Assembly (NCBI GenBank): GCA_014058105.1
Contig: JACGCM010001948.1
Coordinates: 1,426,001-1,490,000 of the forward strand
Source of the DNA: Kingdonia uniflora
Lineage: Eukaryota; Streptophyta; Magnoliopsida; Ranunculales; Circaeasteraceae
DNA: 64,000 nt
Reading direction: 5' to 3'
Shown: positions 54,204 to 64,000 of the stretch, piece by piece
How the letters are laid out: the number at the start of each line of letters is the position of its first letter
How positions within the stretch are numbered: position 1 is the stretch's first letter
Program-made: the position numbers and the translations under genes
The notes under the pieces: model-generated
The model's input: the letters and a program-made list of their open reading frames with translations, nothing else
Told to the model about the DNA's origin: nothing
Database searches by the model: none

Positions 54204-55810
54204 TTGCAAGCTCAGCTTGATGAAAATTACTCGGATAACATGATGAAGGATGCTTCAACAAAGCAACTCCATCTCAACAGCCTTTTAATCTTTGAAGACT
54301 CTATTTGGAGGTCGAAAGCAAAAGTTTCTTGGTTGAAAAGTGGGCAGAGAAATACAAAATACTTCCACTCAATACACATAATCAGAATGCAGAAGAGCCT
54401 CATTACCGAAATATCTCTTAAAAATGGCACTCGGCTATTTGGTCAAGCAGAGATTAAAGAGCACATTGTGGAATATTATACTTCAAAATTTACTCACGTC
54501 CACTTAATCATCAACGCAGATCTTATTGGACTGATTCTGACACTTGTTACAACCGAACAAAAAATGTTGTTTTGTAAGATTCCGTCTCCTGAAGAGGTTA
54601 GACTTGCCATTTTTGGTCTCAATGAGGAGAGTAGTCCAGGTCCTGATGGATTTAGTGAGGTCTTCTTCTAATAATTCTGGGATATCATCGGGAACGATCT
54701 CAAAAGGGCAGTGATTTATTTCTTTGCAGATTCAACTATCCTAAAAGGCTTTAACTCAAATCTATTGGTTTTAATTCCAAAAAACAGAGATTCAAGCATA
54801 ATGGGGAATTTCAGACCTATCTGTTTAAGAAATTTTGTGTTTAAAGTGATTACAAAAATCCTCGCCATAAAACTCAACAAAATCGCTCCATATATTGTTT
54901 CAGTTGAACAAAATGGGTTTGTTCCTGGAAGATCAATTCATTCTAACATTGTTCTTGCCTCAAAGATGACAAACGAGATGAGAACTTGCAGAGAACATGG
55001 AAATATAGGTCTCAAAATTGACATCTCACAAGCTTTAGATACCGTGAGCTGGCCTTTCCTTCTTCAAGTACTTCAAAAGTTGGGGTTCTCTTATAAATTC
55101 TGCAGTTGGATTAGAGTGATTCTCAACAGTGCCTTTATTTCAATGTTCATTTATGGCGGTCCATGTGGTTTCTTTAACGCCTCGAGAGGTCTCCGACAGG
55201 GCTTCCCCCTTTCCCCCATCTTCTTCTCAAACCTATGGTTTCCTACAAGAATTTACCTAGTCCAACTCATCTCCTTTTTGTAGATGACATCCTCATATTT
55301 TCAAAAGGCGACCTAAAGGGTCTAAAGGCTCTTAAACTCCTTATGGAAGTTTATCAATCTTCCTCAAGTCAATGGGTTAATAAGCAGAAATGCAAAATCT
55401 TTGTTGGCTCTATCTCCCCTTTTCGTCTTAAAACCATCGCTTCTCTCTTCGGGTTTGGAATGGGAAAGTTCCCAGAGAGCTATCTTGGGATCCCTCTGGT
55501 GCAATGAAGAGTTTCAAAAGCAACGGTGGCTCCTCTTATTGACAAAATCAGATCTAGGGAAACCGGATGGAGTGGGAAGATGCTTTCTTTCCAGAGCAGA
55601 GTTGTTCTTATTCAATCCATTCTCACAAGTCTTCCAATTTTCAATATCGCTATTTACAAGTGGCCGATTGCAGCTGTTAAAGAAGGAGAAAGAATCATCA
55701 AAAAGTTCTTGTGGTCTGGTGATCCCGTAAAGAAGAAGTTCCTTACAATCAAATGGGATAAAGTCTTCAAGTATCCTTGTGAAGGGGGCATTGGAATTCA
55801 TGGTCTGTGA
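54204..55810 (+). pseudogene. LINE-2 ORF2 reverse transcriptase
   Basis: 54204-54671: SWLKSGQRNTKYFHSIH and SSPGPDGFSEVFF. 54711-55283: LVLIPKNRDSSIMGNFRPIC, PGRSIHSNIVLASKM, LKIDISQALDTVSW (first catalytic D), SRGLRQGFPLSPIF (GDPLSP changed to GFPLSP). 55235-55507: HLLFVDDILIFSKG (catalytic FVDD). Then YLGIPLVQ and 55526-55810 thumb (GWSGKMLSFQSRVVLIQSIL). Some 150 bp seem missing near 55225 between PLSP and FVDD. Confidence 0.85.
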
Positions 55811-56068
55811 GATATAAATCAGGCAATGCTTATGATGCTGGGCTGGGCTTTCCTCAACGATCAAGATCCTTAAGCAAATTTTCTTAGAGAAAATTTTTTA
55901 AACAAAGAAGGCTCTCTTACTCAATATAAGAAAAACTCATTTATCTGGACTGGACTGAAAGAAGCTATTGTCTCGGTTAAAGCTAGCTCAAAGTGGATCA
56001 TTGGCCCAGGAAAGGATATAGATTTTTGAAGAGACTGTTAGGGTTTAGATATTGCTATTACTGAAATT

Positions 56069-56704
56069 TTGGACATTACAGCGGATATCTGGAAGCACTG
56101 CAGAGCAAAGCTTAGCCAAATAATTCATCAAAACTCTTGGGTTGCTCCTCCTAAAATTGTTGATTTCTTGGCTACACTTGGCATTGATCTAAAAAGCATC
56201 ATACTTAACGATTCAGAAAAGGATATCCGAGTCTGGAAACACTATCCTCACGGCAAATTCTCAGTGCAAATTGCCTATAACAAAATTAGTTCTTACAGAC
56301 CCAAAGTTTGGTGGTTTACCTATATCAAAAGAAAAGCTATTTTACCCAGAATTGCTTCTTTCACCTAGAAATTTTGTAACAATGTTCTTGGAACTGAGGA
56401 TATTCTCTGTAGCAGGGGTATGATTACGGTTTTAAGATGTTCTTTATGCAGGTGTAACTTGGAGACTTGGGACCATCTGTTTTGGCGCTGTCCAATGTCC
56501 GTTCAGATCTGGGAATGGATGGCCTCCTTATTCAAAACCCAAGCAGGCTTCACTAATCTGAAAAGCGCTTTGGATACTTGCGGCCAGTTGAGTTCCTACC
56601 TAGCTGATATCTGGAAAGCAGTTGTACTTAACCTCATTTACCTTCTTTGGCGAACTCGAAACGATGCTTTTTCGAGGGGATTACTTTCTATTTCAACGAT
56701 ATAA
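56069..56704 (+). pseudogene. LINE-2 ORF2 connector and zf-RVT
   Basis: 56069-56368 has VWKHYPHGKFSVQIAYNKIS, the usual block before zf-RVT. 56420-56704 has CSLCRCNLETWDHLFWRC with all zinc ligands (CxxC, H, C) and WEWMASLF. Confidence 0.75.
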
Positions 56705-56839
56705 AAAGGAAAACCTTTGTGGTAGTTAAAGACGCAGCGAATCTTTTAGAAAAGTGTATGGCGAATAACTGCCTTGAACTTCAAATAGTCACAGCTTTGG
56801 GAGTTCCCACAAAGGCCAGACCTTTACCCAGAATTCAGA

Positions 56840-57153
56840 GCTGCACTTGGGCTCTTCCATGGTTCCAGGAAGTGAAAAATAACTGCGGGGCTGCTATGGC
56901 TGGTTTTCCGGGTAAAGCTGGAATTGGTGCAGTGGCAAGAAATCACAAAGGGGAGGTTCTTGGCGTCCTTACAAAAGGGATTGGCATTAAAAATCTTTTC
57001 TTCTCGGAATGTGAAGCAATAATAGGCACTTTATATTGGGCACCCCAAAATCATTGGAAGAATATCTGGATCAAATTTGATTCCCAAACGGCTATCACAG
57101 ATTTTACAAGGAGCAAATCCCCTGGCCTCAAAGAGCAAGATGGAATAGAATGA
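56840..57153 (+). pseudogene. LINE-2 C-terminal RNase H
   Basis: Reads VKNNCGAAMAGFPGKAGIGA where NxDGA is normal, so the first catalytic D is C. Then FFSECEAIIGTLYWA (E kept) and WIKFDSQTAITDFT (D kept). RNase H at the end of ORF2 is known in some plant LINE clades. Stop at 57153. Confidence 0.75.
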
Positions 57154-57257
57154 AGAATTTATTTGATAGACTCAGATTCTCTCACTGCTGGAAAGTAGCA
57201 AAGAACGCATTGTCTTAGAAACTACTGATCATCTCCTTTTAGAATATCACCTCCAGG

Positions 57258-58845
57258 TCAGAGCACATCAATAGTTCAAGTAGAAGAAAATGCCGCGCTC
57301 GCAGATCTGCGGGCCACCTTAAATTCTAAAACAGAAAGACGTGTTGCTTTAAAGTAACAGCTGGTGAGTGTACAGGACGCACTGAAGGTCCTACAGGGTC
57401 AGCAAGTTGCCACCCAGAAGAATAAAGTCGTGCAACCTGAAGGCTCGCAAATTTTCATTCATGACAGAATAGGACCTCCTCCGAAATGTAATCACGTAGG
57501 AGGTGCGCTTCGATCTAACCATCATCAATAGGAAATGGAACCCATCTCAATTCAGGAGGCCCACCAGGAAGTAGATGGCAGCCCAGCGGGAGTCAGACAA
57601 ATTAAAAATCTACCTCGAAGAGTTCGAGTCCCAGCAAAAGACCGTCTAAGTGAAGGGAGTGGCGACCATAATCCTGGAGAGGAACGCGTCACCCGCCCGA
57701 CAACCACAGCTCGACAATACATGACCCAAGAACATATTGAGAGATGAATCAAAGAAATGCTCGAAGCTCAGACTCTGACTAAAAGAATTTACAACATATT
57801 ATAGAAGAGCTTGATCACACATGAGCTACTGGATGGCGAGGTCCCCACCGGTTTCCATACTTCGAAGATCTACAAATATAAAGGAACAAATCCAGTGGAG
57901 CACGTCCAGGAGTTCCAGGACGCTTTGAGCCTACATTCCACATCCAACCACATTCTCTGCCGGCTCTTCCCAACCAGCTTGTCTGGCGAACCTCTACGAT
58001 GGTTCCACACACTACCTGAAGGATCCATCACAACTTTTGAATAGCTGCGAGAACTCTTCGTCAAGTATTATTCGCACAATAGAGACAAAGAAGAGAATCT
58101 ATACTCCTTTTTCAGCCTTAAGCAGATGCCTGGTGAGAAGCTCGAGACATTCACTTAGAAATTCTTGGAGTTAGCTCAGAAAGTAGATCAGCTCGACCAG
58201 AAGATTACCATTTTGGCTTTCATCAATGCGTTACTTGTTGATGGAAGGGCGAAGGAATACCTCGTCCTTAACAAACAAACAACTCTGGAAGACATAATTG
58301 AAAAGGTCAACTGATATATCGACCTGGAAAGAATGGTGTCTAATAGACAGAAACCCAGAAGTCAACATTAACAACTTGAGATCAGTTAGCCAGCCAGGAC
58401 TTTAATCATACTACCGATCAGGGAGGGGACAGGAAATGGAAAAATTCTAACGACGAGCGACCTCGAAAGATGAATAATTTGCCCAAATCCTACCTTACCA
58501 AGATGAATGTGACCATAGCCAGCATTTATCCTATACTTCAGAAGGATTGGTTCTTCCGCAATGCACAATATCTCCAACCCATTAAGAATAAACCATATTG
58601 CATTCATCACAAAGTCAGACATCATGAAAAAGAATACTGTTTTACCTTACAACGGTTGTTAGAGTATATCTTCGTTGATGGACGAATACATGAATACATT
58701 GTCAACGTCGAAAGTTACAAACTTCCTACAGATGCCCTACAAACTGAAGAACCGGCTGAAGAGAAACACTTATACCATATGTCGCTTTGTCACTTCGTTG
58801 AGACTCGGATCGTTAACAAATCAAACATAACTAAGAGAAGATAGG
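57258..58845 (+). pseudogene. Element E gag
   Basis: Helical start EENAALADLRATLNSKTE, a stop, then QEAHQEVDGSPAGVRQIKN linker (57535-57747). Core 57811-58044: LLDGEVPTGFHTSKIYKYKG, HVQEFQDALSLHS, LSGEPLRWFHTLPEGSITTF. Then with stops ELAQKVDQLDQKITILAF, AKEYLVLNKQTTLEDIIEKV. 58470-58844: IASIYPILQKDWFF and zinc-like YCIHHKVRHHEKEYCF with C, H, H and C present. Best preserved gag in the window. Confidence 0.82.
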
Positions 58846-58849
58846 CCAA

Positions 58850-59350
58850 CCAATGTCATGACCTATCCACGAAAGACAAAGAAGCTCGTTTACTTCCCAT
58901 TTCTAGCTCTCAACGAACAGGAATTTCTTTCGACGACTGTGATGTTCGTCATATCAACAATCCTCACCATGATGCTTTGGTGATCTTGCTAAAAATACGA
59001 AATATGGTGCTTCACACGTTGATGATAGATATTGGGAGTATAATCGAATAACTTTTTCAGAGCACGATTGATCAGATGGGACTGGCCGATAAAGTTCAAC
59101 CCAGTGACATTAATATCTGTGGATTCAACGGATCTAAATAAAAATGTGTAGGGAAAATCATAGTTCCTATCATGGTAGGACCTGTGATACTCGGCGTTGT
59201 CTTTTATGTTATCAATACAAAGTCCCGTTATTTGGATATAATGGGGCGCTGCTGGTTACACAATATGTGAGTCATTCCATCCACCTATCATTTGGCGCTG
59301 CGATTTAATTAGAATGGTGGCGTATACGAGATCAAAGGAAATCAAAAGCT
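58850..59350 (+). pseudogene. Element E protease
   Basis: About 58915 SSQRTGISFDDCDVRHI, then TLMIDIGSIIE at 59020-59050, in which the active-site DTGS reads DIGS, a stop, and LFQSTIDQMGLADKVQPSDI, ICGFNGSK, IMGRCWLHNM. Aligns with C at 48126-47683 without large gaps. Confidence 0.75.
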
Positions 59351-59439
59351 CGCTCGAGCATGTAAAAATTCAGTCTTCATCGTTCTAGAATCCTCAGAGC
59401 CACAACGCGCATGGCAATTACAGAAAATGACAGGAAAAG

Positions 59440-60452
59440 TTACAAAAAACTATACAGTAAACTCTACAAAAATCCAACTGCCAAACGCAGAAATGACAGA
59501 GTACGTCAAAATTAGTGGCAAAAAGTTATGAACATACATTGGTACTCTTTTGCCGACAACAGAACAAGTTGTCCTCATTCAGTTCCTCAATGACAACAGT
59601 GATGTATTCGCTTGGATATTTCATGAAATGTCGGGGATTGATCCCAATCTAGCTTGCAACAAGCTCAATTTAAAAGACAAAGCTGAAGCTGTCAAACAGA
59701 AGTAGAGGACCTTAGCACCGAGACTCTGAGAAGAAGTAAATAAAGAAATCGACAAACTTATCAAAGTTAGCTTTATCAGGAAGGCCAATTACCCATAATG
59801 GATCTCAAATATTGTGGCAATCCCAAAGAAGAATGGCAAGATCAGAGTGTGCATGGATTTTACAGACCACAATAAACATATTCCAAAGGAGAGTTTTTTA
59901 TTTCCTATTATCAACCATCTACTCGATTCTACTACGGGACACGAGCTCCTATCCATGATGAATGCCGCATCAGGATACAATCAGATTCCTATGCTACCTG
60001 ATGACCAAGAGAAGACAACTTTCATTACAGAACATGGCTTATACTGTTATAAGGTCATGCCTTTCGGTTTCAAGAATGATGTAGCCACTTATCAACGGCT
60101 GATGATACAAATGTTCAAAGATCATCTCAGAAAAACGATGGAAGTCTACATTGATAATATGTTGTGTAAAAGCCTTAAAAAGGAATACCATATTGCAGAC
60201 TTGCGCACTACTTTCAAAATCCTCTGTTCCTACAAGATGAGACTCAACCCTGAAAAGTGCCAGTTCGGGGTCCAGTCAGGAAAGTTCTTGGGACATTTAA
60301 TAAGAAAAAGAGGTATAAAAGCTGATCAAAATTGTATTACTGCTTTACTGTCTATGCCTTCGCCAAAAACAAAGAAACACTTACAAAAGTTGGCATGCAA
60401 GATCGCCATAATAAATTGTTTTGTTTTGAAGCCTTCAGATCGATGTCGATAG
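59440..60452 (+). pseudogene. Element E reverse transcriptase
   Basis: Linker with DNSDVFAWIFHEMSGIDPNL, then EVNKEIDKLIKVSFIRK, a stop, and from 59814 212 open codons: IPKKNGKIRVCMDFTDHNKH, MNAASGYNQIPMLPDDQEK, MPFGFKNDVATYQRL, VYIDNMLCK (second catalytic D of YIDD is N), KCQFGVQSGKFLGHL. The longest open pol frame in the window, but catalytically dead by the D to N change. Confidence 0.87.
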
Positions 60453-60990
60453 TTGTTCAACCTTTTACGTGAAGGGACAACAAAATAAAAGTCTAAAAAG
60501 GATCCCAAGATCGAGTGGACAGGAAAATGTGAAGCAGCATTTCAGGAGCTCAAACTTTACTAGGAATCACCTCCAGTGATGAGTACACCTAACGAAGGGG
60601 AAGTACTCACAATATATCTTGCGATTACTGATGAATCATTAAGTTCTACCCTCATTCAACTTGACGGGAAGACAGAAAAACCTATTTATTTTACTAGCAA
60701 GACTCTCACTCATGGAAAATCCCGGTATACCAAGATTGAGAAAGTGCACTTAGCTCTCGTATATACATCGCAAAAGTTGAGACAGTATTTTCAAGCACAC
60801 TCACTTCGAGTAGTGACAAATTACCCTTTACAAAAGATCTTGTCCAAACGAGAAAATTCCATTCATATACAAACGTGGTCGGCACTCTTGGCGAACACGA
60901 CATCCGTTTTAAACCACGACACTCTGAGAAAGGTCAAGCAGTAGTAGATTTCCTCGCAGATTTCCCAGTAGAAGATCCTGAATGGGTAGA
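60453..60990 (+). pseudogene. Element E first RNase H, fused by deletion to integrase
   Basis: DPKIEWTGKCEAAFQELKL, 60576-60944 with TIYLAITDESLSSTLIQLDG, KPIYFTSKTLTHGKSRYTK, YFQAHSLRVVTNYPLQKIL; frame change; VVDFLADFPVEDPEW at 60945-60990, directly continued by VEAIHLYRTHEDEV of the integrase core. RNase H 2 and the integrase zinc site are missing. Confidence 0.82.
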
Positions 60991-61675
60991 AGCAATCCAT
61001 CTATACCGTACACATGAAGACGAAGTCATCAAATTCATCTGGGAATCTATCATCATCTGATTCGTTTGCCCCCATCTTATCAGAATTGACAATGGACCTC
61101 AGTTCAACGGCTCCAGAGTCGTTGAGTTCCCCAATAAACACGATATCATCCACTCTCCTTCAAATCCATATTGCCCTCAAGGGAATGGCCAGACATAAAT
61201 TACTTATCAAACTATAGTGGATGGGATCAAAAAGTGCTTGAAAGAGAAGAAATGCAATTAGGTCCAGGAGCTACCATATGTCCTGTGGGCATATCGCACA
61301 ATACCTCGGGTATCAACTGGATGCACACCGTTCTTACTAGCGTATAGTACATAATGAAGAGAATGAGTACCAATTGGTATGTAACATGAATTGGATTGAG
61401 GAAACTAGAGACAAAGCAATCATAAATTTAGGAAGATGTCACCAAGCTTTAGCCTGATCTTACAACAAGCGCGTTCATCACAAAGAGTTTGAAATCAAAG
61501 ACCTCATACTACGAGAAATTTCCAAACATAGAAAGGAAGCAAACGTTGGGAAACTTTCCGAAAATTGGGAAGGTCCTTTTGTTATTGTTAAAAAAGTGGC
61601 CTTGGCTCTTACGATCTCACCACTAAACATGGAGATCGAATCCCTAATCCTTGGAACAAGAGGAGATTGAAATTG
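60991..61675 (+). pseudogene. Element E integrase core and C-terminus
   Basis: VEAIHLYRTHEDEVIKFIWE, a stop, HLIRIDNGPQF (second D), SNPYCPQGNGQT followed by a stop at the catalytic E position, YVLWAYRTIPRVSTGCTPFL. End domain from 61440 (patch NWEGPF at about 61561). Lacks the first catalytic D and zinc site because of the deletion. Confidence 0.82.
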
Positions 61676-61936
61676 TATTGCTGAAAAAAATCCATCACAG
61701 TATACTTTTCTACAAATCAATCTATCATCTTGTATGACAATCTTACATCAATGAAAGACTTATGTTTGATCCAAATATATCTGAGTACTTTCTACTATTT
61801 TATACATTACTCTATCTAATACATTCATCGTACGTCAATCCTACGCCAATAAATTACTTGTGTTCGATTTCCCTACACTATAATACTTTTATAATATATC
61901 CAACAAGTACTTTTATATACAGGTTACATATCATTT
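61676..61936. other. Element E sequence after integrase
   Basis: No gene. Corresponds to 43977-44220 of C. Confidence 0.5.
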
Positions 61937-62225
61937 TTTGCTTCGGCTAAACTGATCATCTCTTACATTACAGATCGTTTGTTGCTTCGGCCAAACTGAT
62001 CACCTATTACATTACAGATCACTTGTTGCTTCGGCTAAACTGATCACCTATTACATTATAGATCGTTTGTTGTTTTGGCCAAACTGATCATCTATTACAT
62101 TATAGATCGTTTATTGCTTTGGCCAAACTGATCATCTATTATATTACAGATCATTTGTTATTTTGGCCAAACTGATCACCTATTACGTTACAGATCGTTT
62201 GTTGCTTTGGCTAAACCGATCAGCC
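61937..62225 (+). repeat. 44-bp tandem array of element E
   Basis: Six full 44-bp units from 61949 (AAACTGATCATCTCTTACAT starts the first) with partial units at both sides. Reverse complement of the C array as expected from the opposite element orientation. Confidence 0.93.
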
Positions 62226-62393
62226 ACCTATGTCCCTCTATGATCGATAACCTTTGGGGACCATCCTATACAACAGATGTTCAACTTATATGATATTGTT
62301 GATATAATAAAAGGTTAGTATAAATCATCATTCTAGACATTTCTATTTTTATACAATAAACGTGTTAGTATACATAGTGCATCCCCACAATCG
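62226..62393. other. Spacer between the array and the aORF stop of element E
   Basis: No gene; probably the 3' untranslated end of the aORF transcript. Confidence 0.4.
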
Positions 62394-63501
62394 TTACTCC
62401 TCGCTAGAGCTATTACTTGAGCTGTCACTTCTATTAGAAGGTCCCGCAATGTCTGGTGCACAACCCGTATATGGTCGTTGACGCATAAACTCTAGCATTG
62501 TGCACTCTTTCCAACTACAGCGTCATAAACCAGCTCGCTTTCTATTTCCAATCTCTGGAACTCTGACGTAAAGAATGAAATTACTATTATCATATCTCCC
62601 TCATACACACTACTTATTTCAGTCTTTACCTGCTGAGGCAGAATAAGCTCGCTGAGTTTAGTTTAAGCTTCCTATAATGAAGTCTTCAAATGCTTGTACT
62701 GCCTCTCTACTCGACGTTTCTCATCCAGCACAACAGAATTATGAGACTCCAACACTGTCATGAACTCGTCCATATGATAAATCAACGACATTGACCCATC
62801 AAGTTCCACCTCACGACCCTCCCATTCTACCCTTCTCTCATCGAGACGTATCTCCGCCTGAAGTAGGCCAGCATCTAACTTCGTGTTCACATCCCGCAGT
62901 TTCATATTTTCATCCAGGTGTTCTAAGGCATTTAACTTCAATCCTTGTATGGTATGCTCTAGAGTGACTACTTTGTTCCAAGCAGCATTTATACTTTCGT
63001 TCTGTCTATTATGGGCCCCTTCCATCTTCTTTATCAGAATTCCATCGACTAGCCATAACACTTCATACTTAGAAGCTCGCGCTCGCGTCTCAGCTGCCTC
63101 CACTTCGAGCACATTCACTTGAAATTGAAAGTCTTTCACATTCTTACCTTCCTCTTCTAAGTCTGGCAGTAGTTTTGAGATTCGAACTCGAGCTTATGAT
63201 AACTCCGCTCCCTGCTGGCTCACTTGCCTCAAGCTACCTATGAATTCGACCTCTTTCTTTCTTATAATTTCTCTTAGCTCCTCTATTTTTCTTAGTCCGT
63301 TAGCAGATCCATCCTTTTCTTCTGTAGGTCCTCAAACAATTGAGCTCCAACGTTTCGCTCTTTCACCATCTCCACCTTCGTGTTTTTTATTAATTCAGTA
63401 GCACTTTTTAGTGCGACCTGACTTGAACTTAGCTCAGCGTTCAGTTGTTCGTTATGGGCGCGTAAAGTGTCACACTAACTTTGAACAGCTACCAATTCCA
63501 C
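62394..63501 (-). pseudogene. Element E aORF last exon, coiled-coil C-terminus
   Basis: Acceptor AACTGTAATGACAG|GTGGAA at 63502/63501, VELVAVQS, a few stops and frame changes up to 63140, then open 63139-62672 for 155 codons: FQFQVNVLEVEAAETRARAS, YEVLWLVDGILIKKMEGAHN, MSLIYHMDEFMTVLESHN. One stop, then more helix and a serine/glutamate-rich tail to the stop at 62394. Matches C in order and length (1,108 against 1,210 bp). Coiled-coil protein of unknown role. Confidence 0.72.
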
Positions 63502-63703
63502 CTGTCATTACAGTTTACATTCATAAACAATTTGATTGTACCAACAGATTACATCTCACAGTTATCAAACAAGAACATGGTATCTGAGTAATATCAATAC
63601 ACTGTTCTATTCATCATCACAGAGAGCAAATGTCATTTATCATTCATAATATTATATAATGATCTAACACATATACAAGGCCGGTAAAGAAAACCAGGAA
63701 TAC
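63502..63703 (-). other. Conserved intron of the element E aORF
   Basis: 202 bp, donor AAATAGG|GTATTC and acceptor TAATGACAG|GTGG, the same as in C (205 bp). Contains no reading frame. Confidence 0.65.
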
Positions 63704-64000
63704 CCTATTTTCGATTCTTCAAGGAATGAGAAGACTTCCCTTTATCCCTTTATCCCTCCCATTCATTCTATTCTTTACTTGCACATCTATCGGAGTGGTA
63801 ATGGTCGCCACCTTCTCCGGACGTTGTTTACGCCGCGGTCATGATATTAGGCTTTCGACCTCCTCCTCACCCTCTTCTGATGACAGTTTCCTCGACCTCA
63901 GAAGGGGTTTGTCAACTTTGGTAAACCACATGTTCTTAGCCTTGGTGTTCTCTATATCAAAATCCTTACCACATCCCGTCACGAACTTCCTAAATTCGTT
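63704..64000 (-). pseudogene. Element E aORF penultimate exon, cut by the window end
   Basis: Minus strand from the window edge: EFRKFVTGCGKDFDIENTKA, WFTKVDKPLLRSRKLSSEEG, EEEVESLIS, a stop, PRRKQRPEKVATITTPIDVQ, ending at the donor. Matches C at 41746-42049. Acidic then basic; no known domain. Confidence 0.6.

Larger units (their letters stand above)
51860..57205 (+). mobile_element. LINE-2: L1-type element with C-terminal RNase H
   Basis: Plus strand: ORF1 with zinc knuckle (51970-53280), endonuclease (53295-54050), reverse transcriptase (54204-55810), connector and zf-RVT (56069-56704), RNase H (56840-57153). The complete order suggests a nearly full-length copy. Stops and frameshifts throughout. 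It ends where element E begins, without a clear poly-A tail, so its 3' end may be lost. Confidence 0.85.
57206..64000 (+). mobile_element. Element E: Tat-type gypsy element, no 5' LTR, cut by the window end
   Basis: Plus strand gag to integrase at 57258-61675, 44-bp tandem array 61937-62225, antisense aORF on the minus strand from the right window edge down to 62394. Similar to C along its whole length. Similarity to C begins at about 57209, just inside the expected primer-binding site, so the 5' LTR is missing and LINE-2 lies there instead. A further deletion joins RNase H 1 to the integrase core near 60988. Confidence 0.85.

Noticed and set aside
61937..62225. CRISPR-like regular repeats
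   Set aside because: The 44-bp units are head to tail with no spacers, vary between copies and lie in a plant retroelement. It is a minisatellite.
1..64000. Intact host genes, rRNA genes or organelle DNA
   Set aside because: I looked for long conserved frames and known motifs on both strands; every recognisable coding stretch belongs to a retroelement.

Overview
This window is AT-rich plant nuclear DNA, probably from an angiosperm, made almost entirely of decayed and nested retrotransposons. I find no intact host gene, no rRNA gene, no CRISPR and nothing bacterial. The plant assignment rests on element types: Ty3/gypsy elements of the Tat type with two RNase H domains and a TTTGGCGCCGTCT-like primer-binding site, Ty1/copia polyproteins, and L1-type LINEs with the plant zf-RVT zinc motif. 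The species cannot be named from this.

Layout: 1-2040 is the 3' part of a copia element (copia-1). 2110-7600 is a minus-strand LINE (LINE-1). 7600-11190 is the 3' part of a Tat element (B). 11191-31937 is the 3' part of a second copia element (copia-2), interrupted by complete gypsy element A (11584-22860, TSD AGCCT) and gypsy element D (23294-29874), and abutted by B. Removing A and D restores the order of the copia-2 coding sequence. 31938-34146 holds a tRNA-like sequence, two poly-C tracts and a minus-strand gag fragment. 34147-51845 holds two direct copies of a ~1-kb segment, the first split by a complete minus-strand Tat element C (34996-50543, TSD GAGAG). 51860-57205 is a plus-strand LINE with a C-terminal RNase H domain (LINE-2). 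57206-64000 is a Tat element E, a relative of C that lacks its 5' LTR and runs off the window.

The most interesting content is a second gene set inside the Tat elements. A, B, C and E each carry, between pol and the 3' LTR, a block of genes on the strand opposite to pol. It has two small related genes (starting MVxTRxQ, here M1 and M2) and a multi-exon gene (here aORF). The aORF encodes a domain resembling Transposase_28 ('putative gypsy type transposon') followed by long coiled coils. Its splice sites are conserved between elements, and in B and C it has the same promoter layout: an ACGTG box exactly 35 bp from a TATAAAA box. Where pol and the aORF converge there is a tandem array: 44-bp units in C and E, ~155-bp units in A. 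Extra ORFs in Tat elements are known in the literature. The two-gene MVxTRxQ family, the conserved promoter and the arrays at the convergence point are the parts I would follow up.

All pol genes seen are broken by stops, frameshifts or lost catalytic residues. The aORF exons are clearly less broken than pol in A and C.
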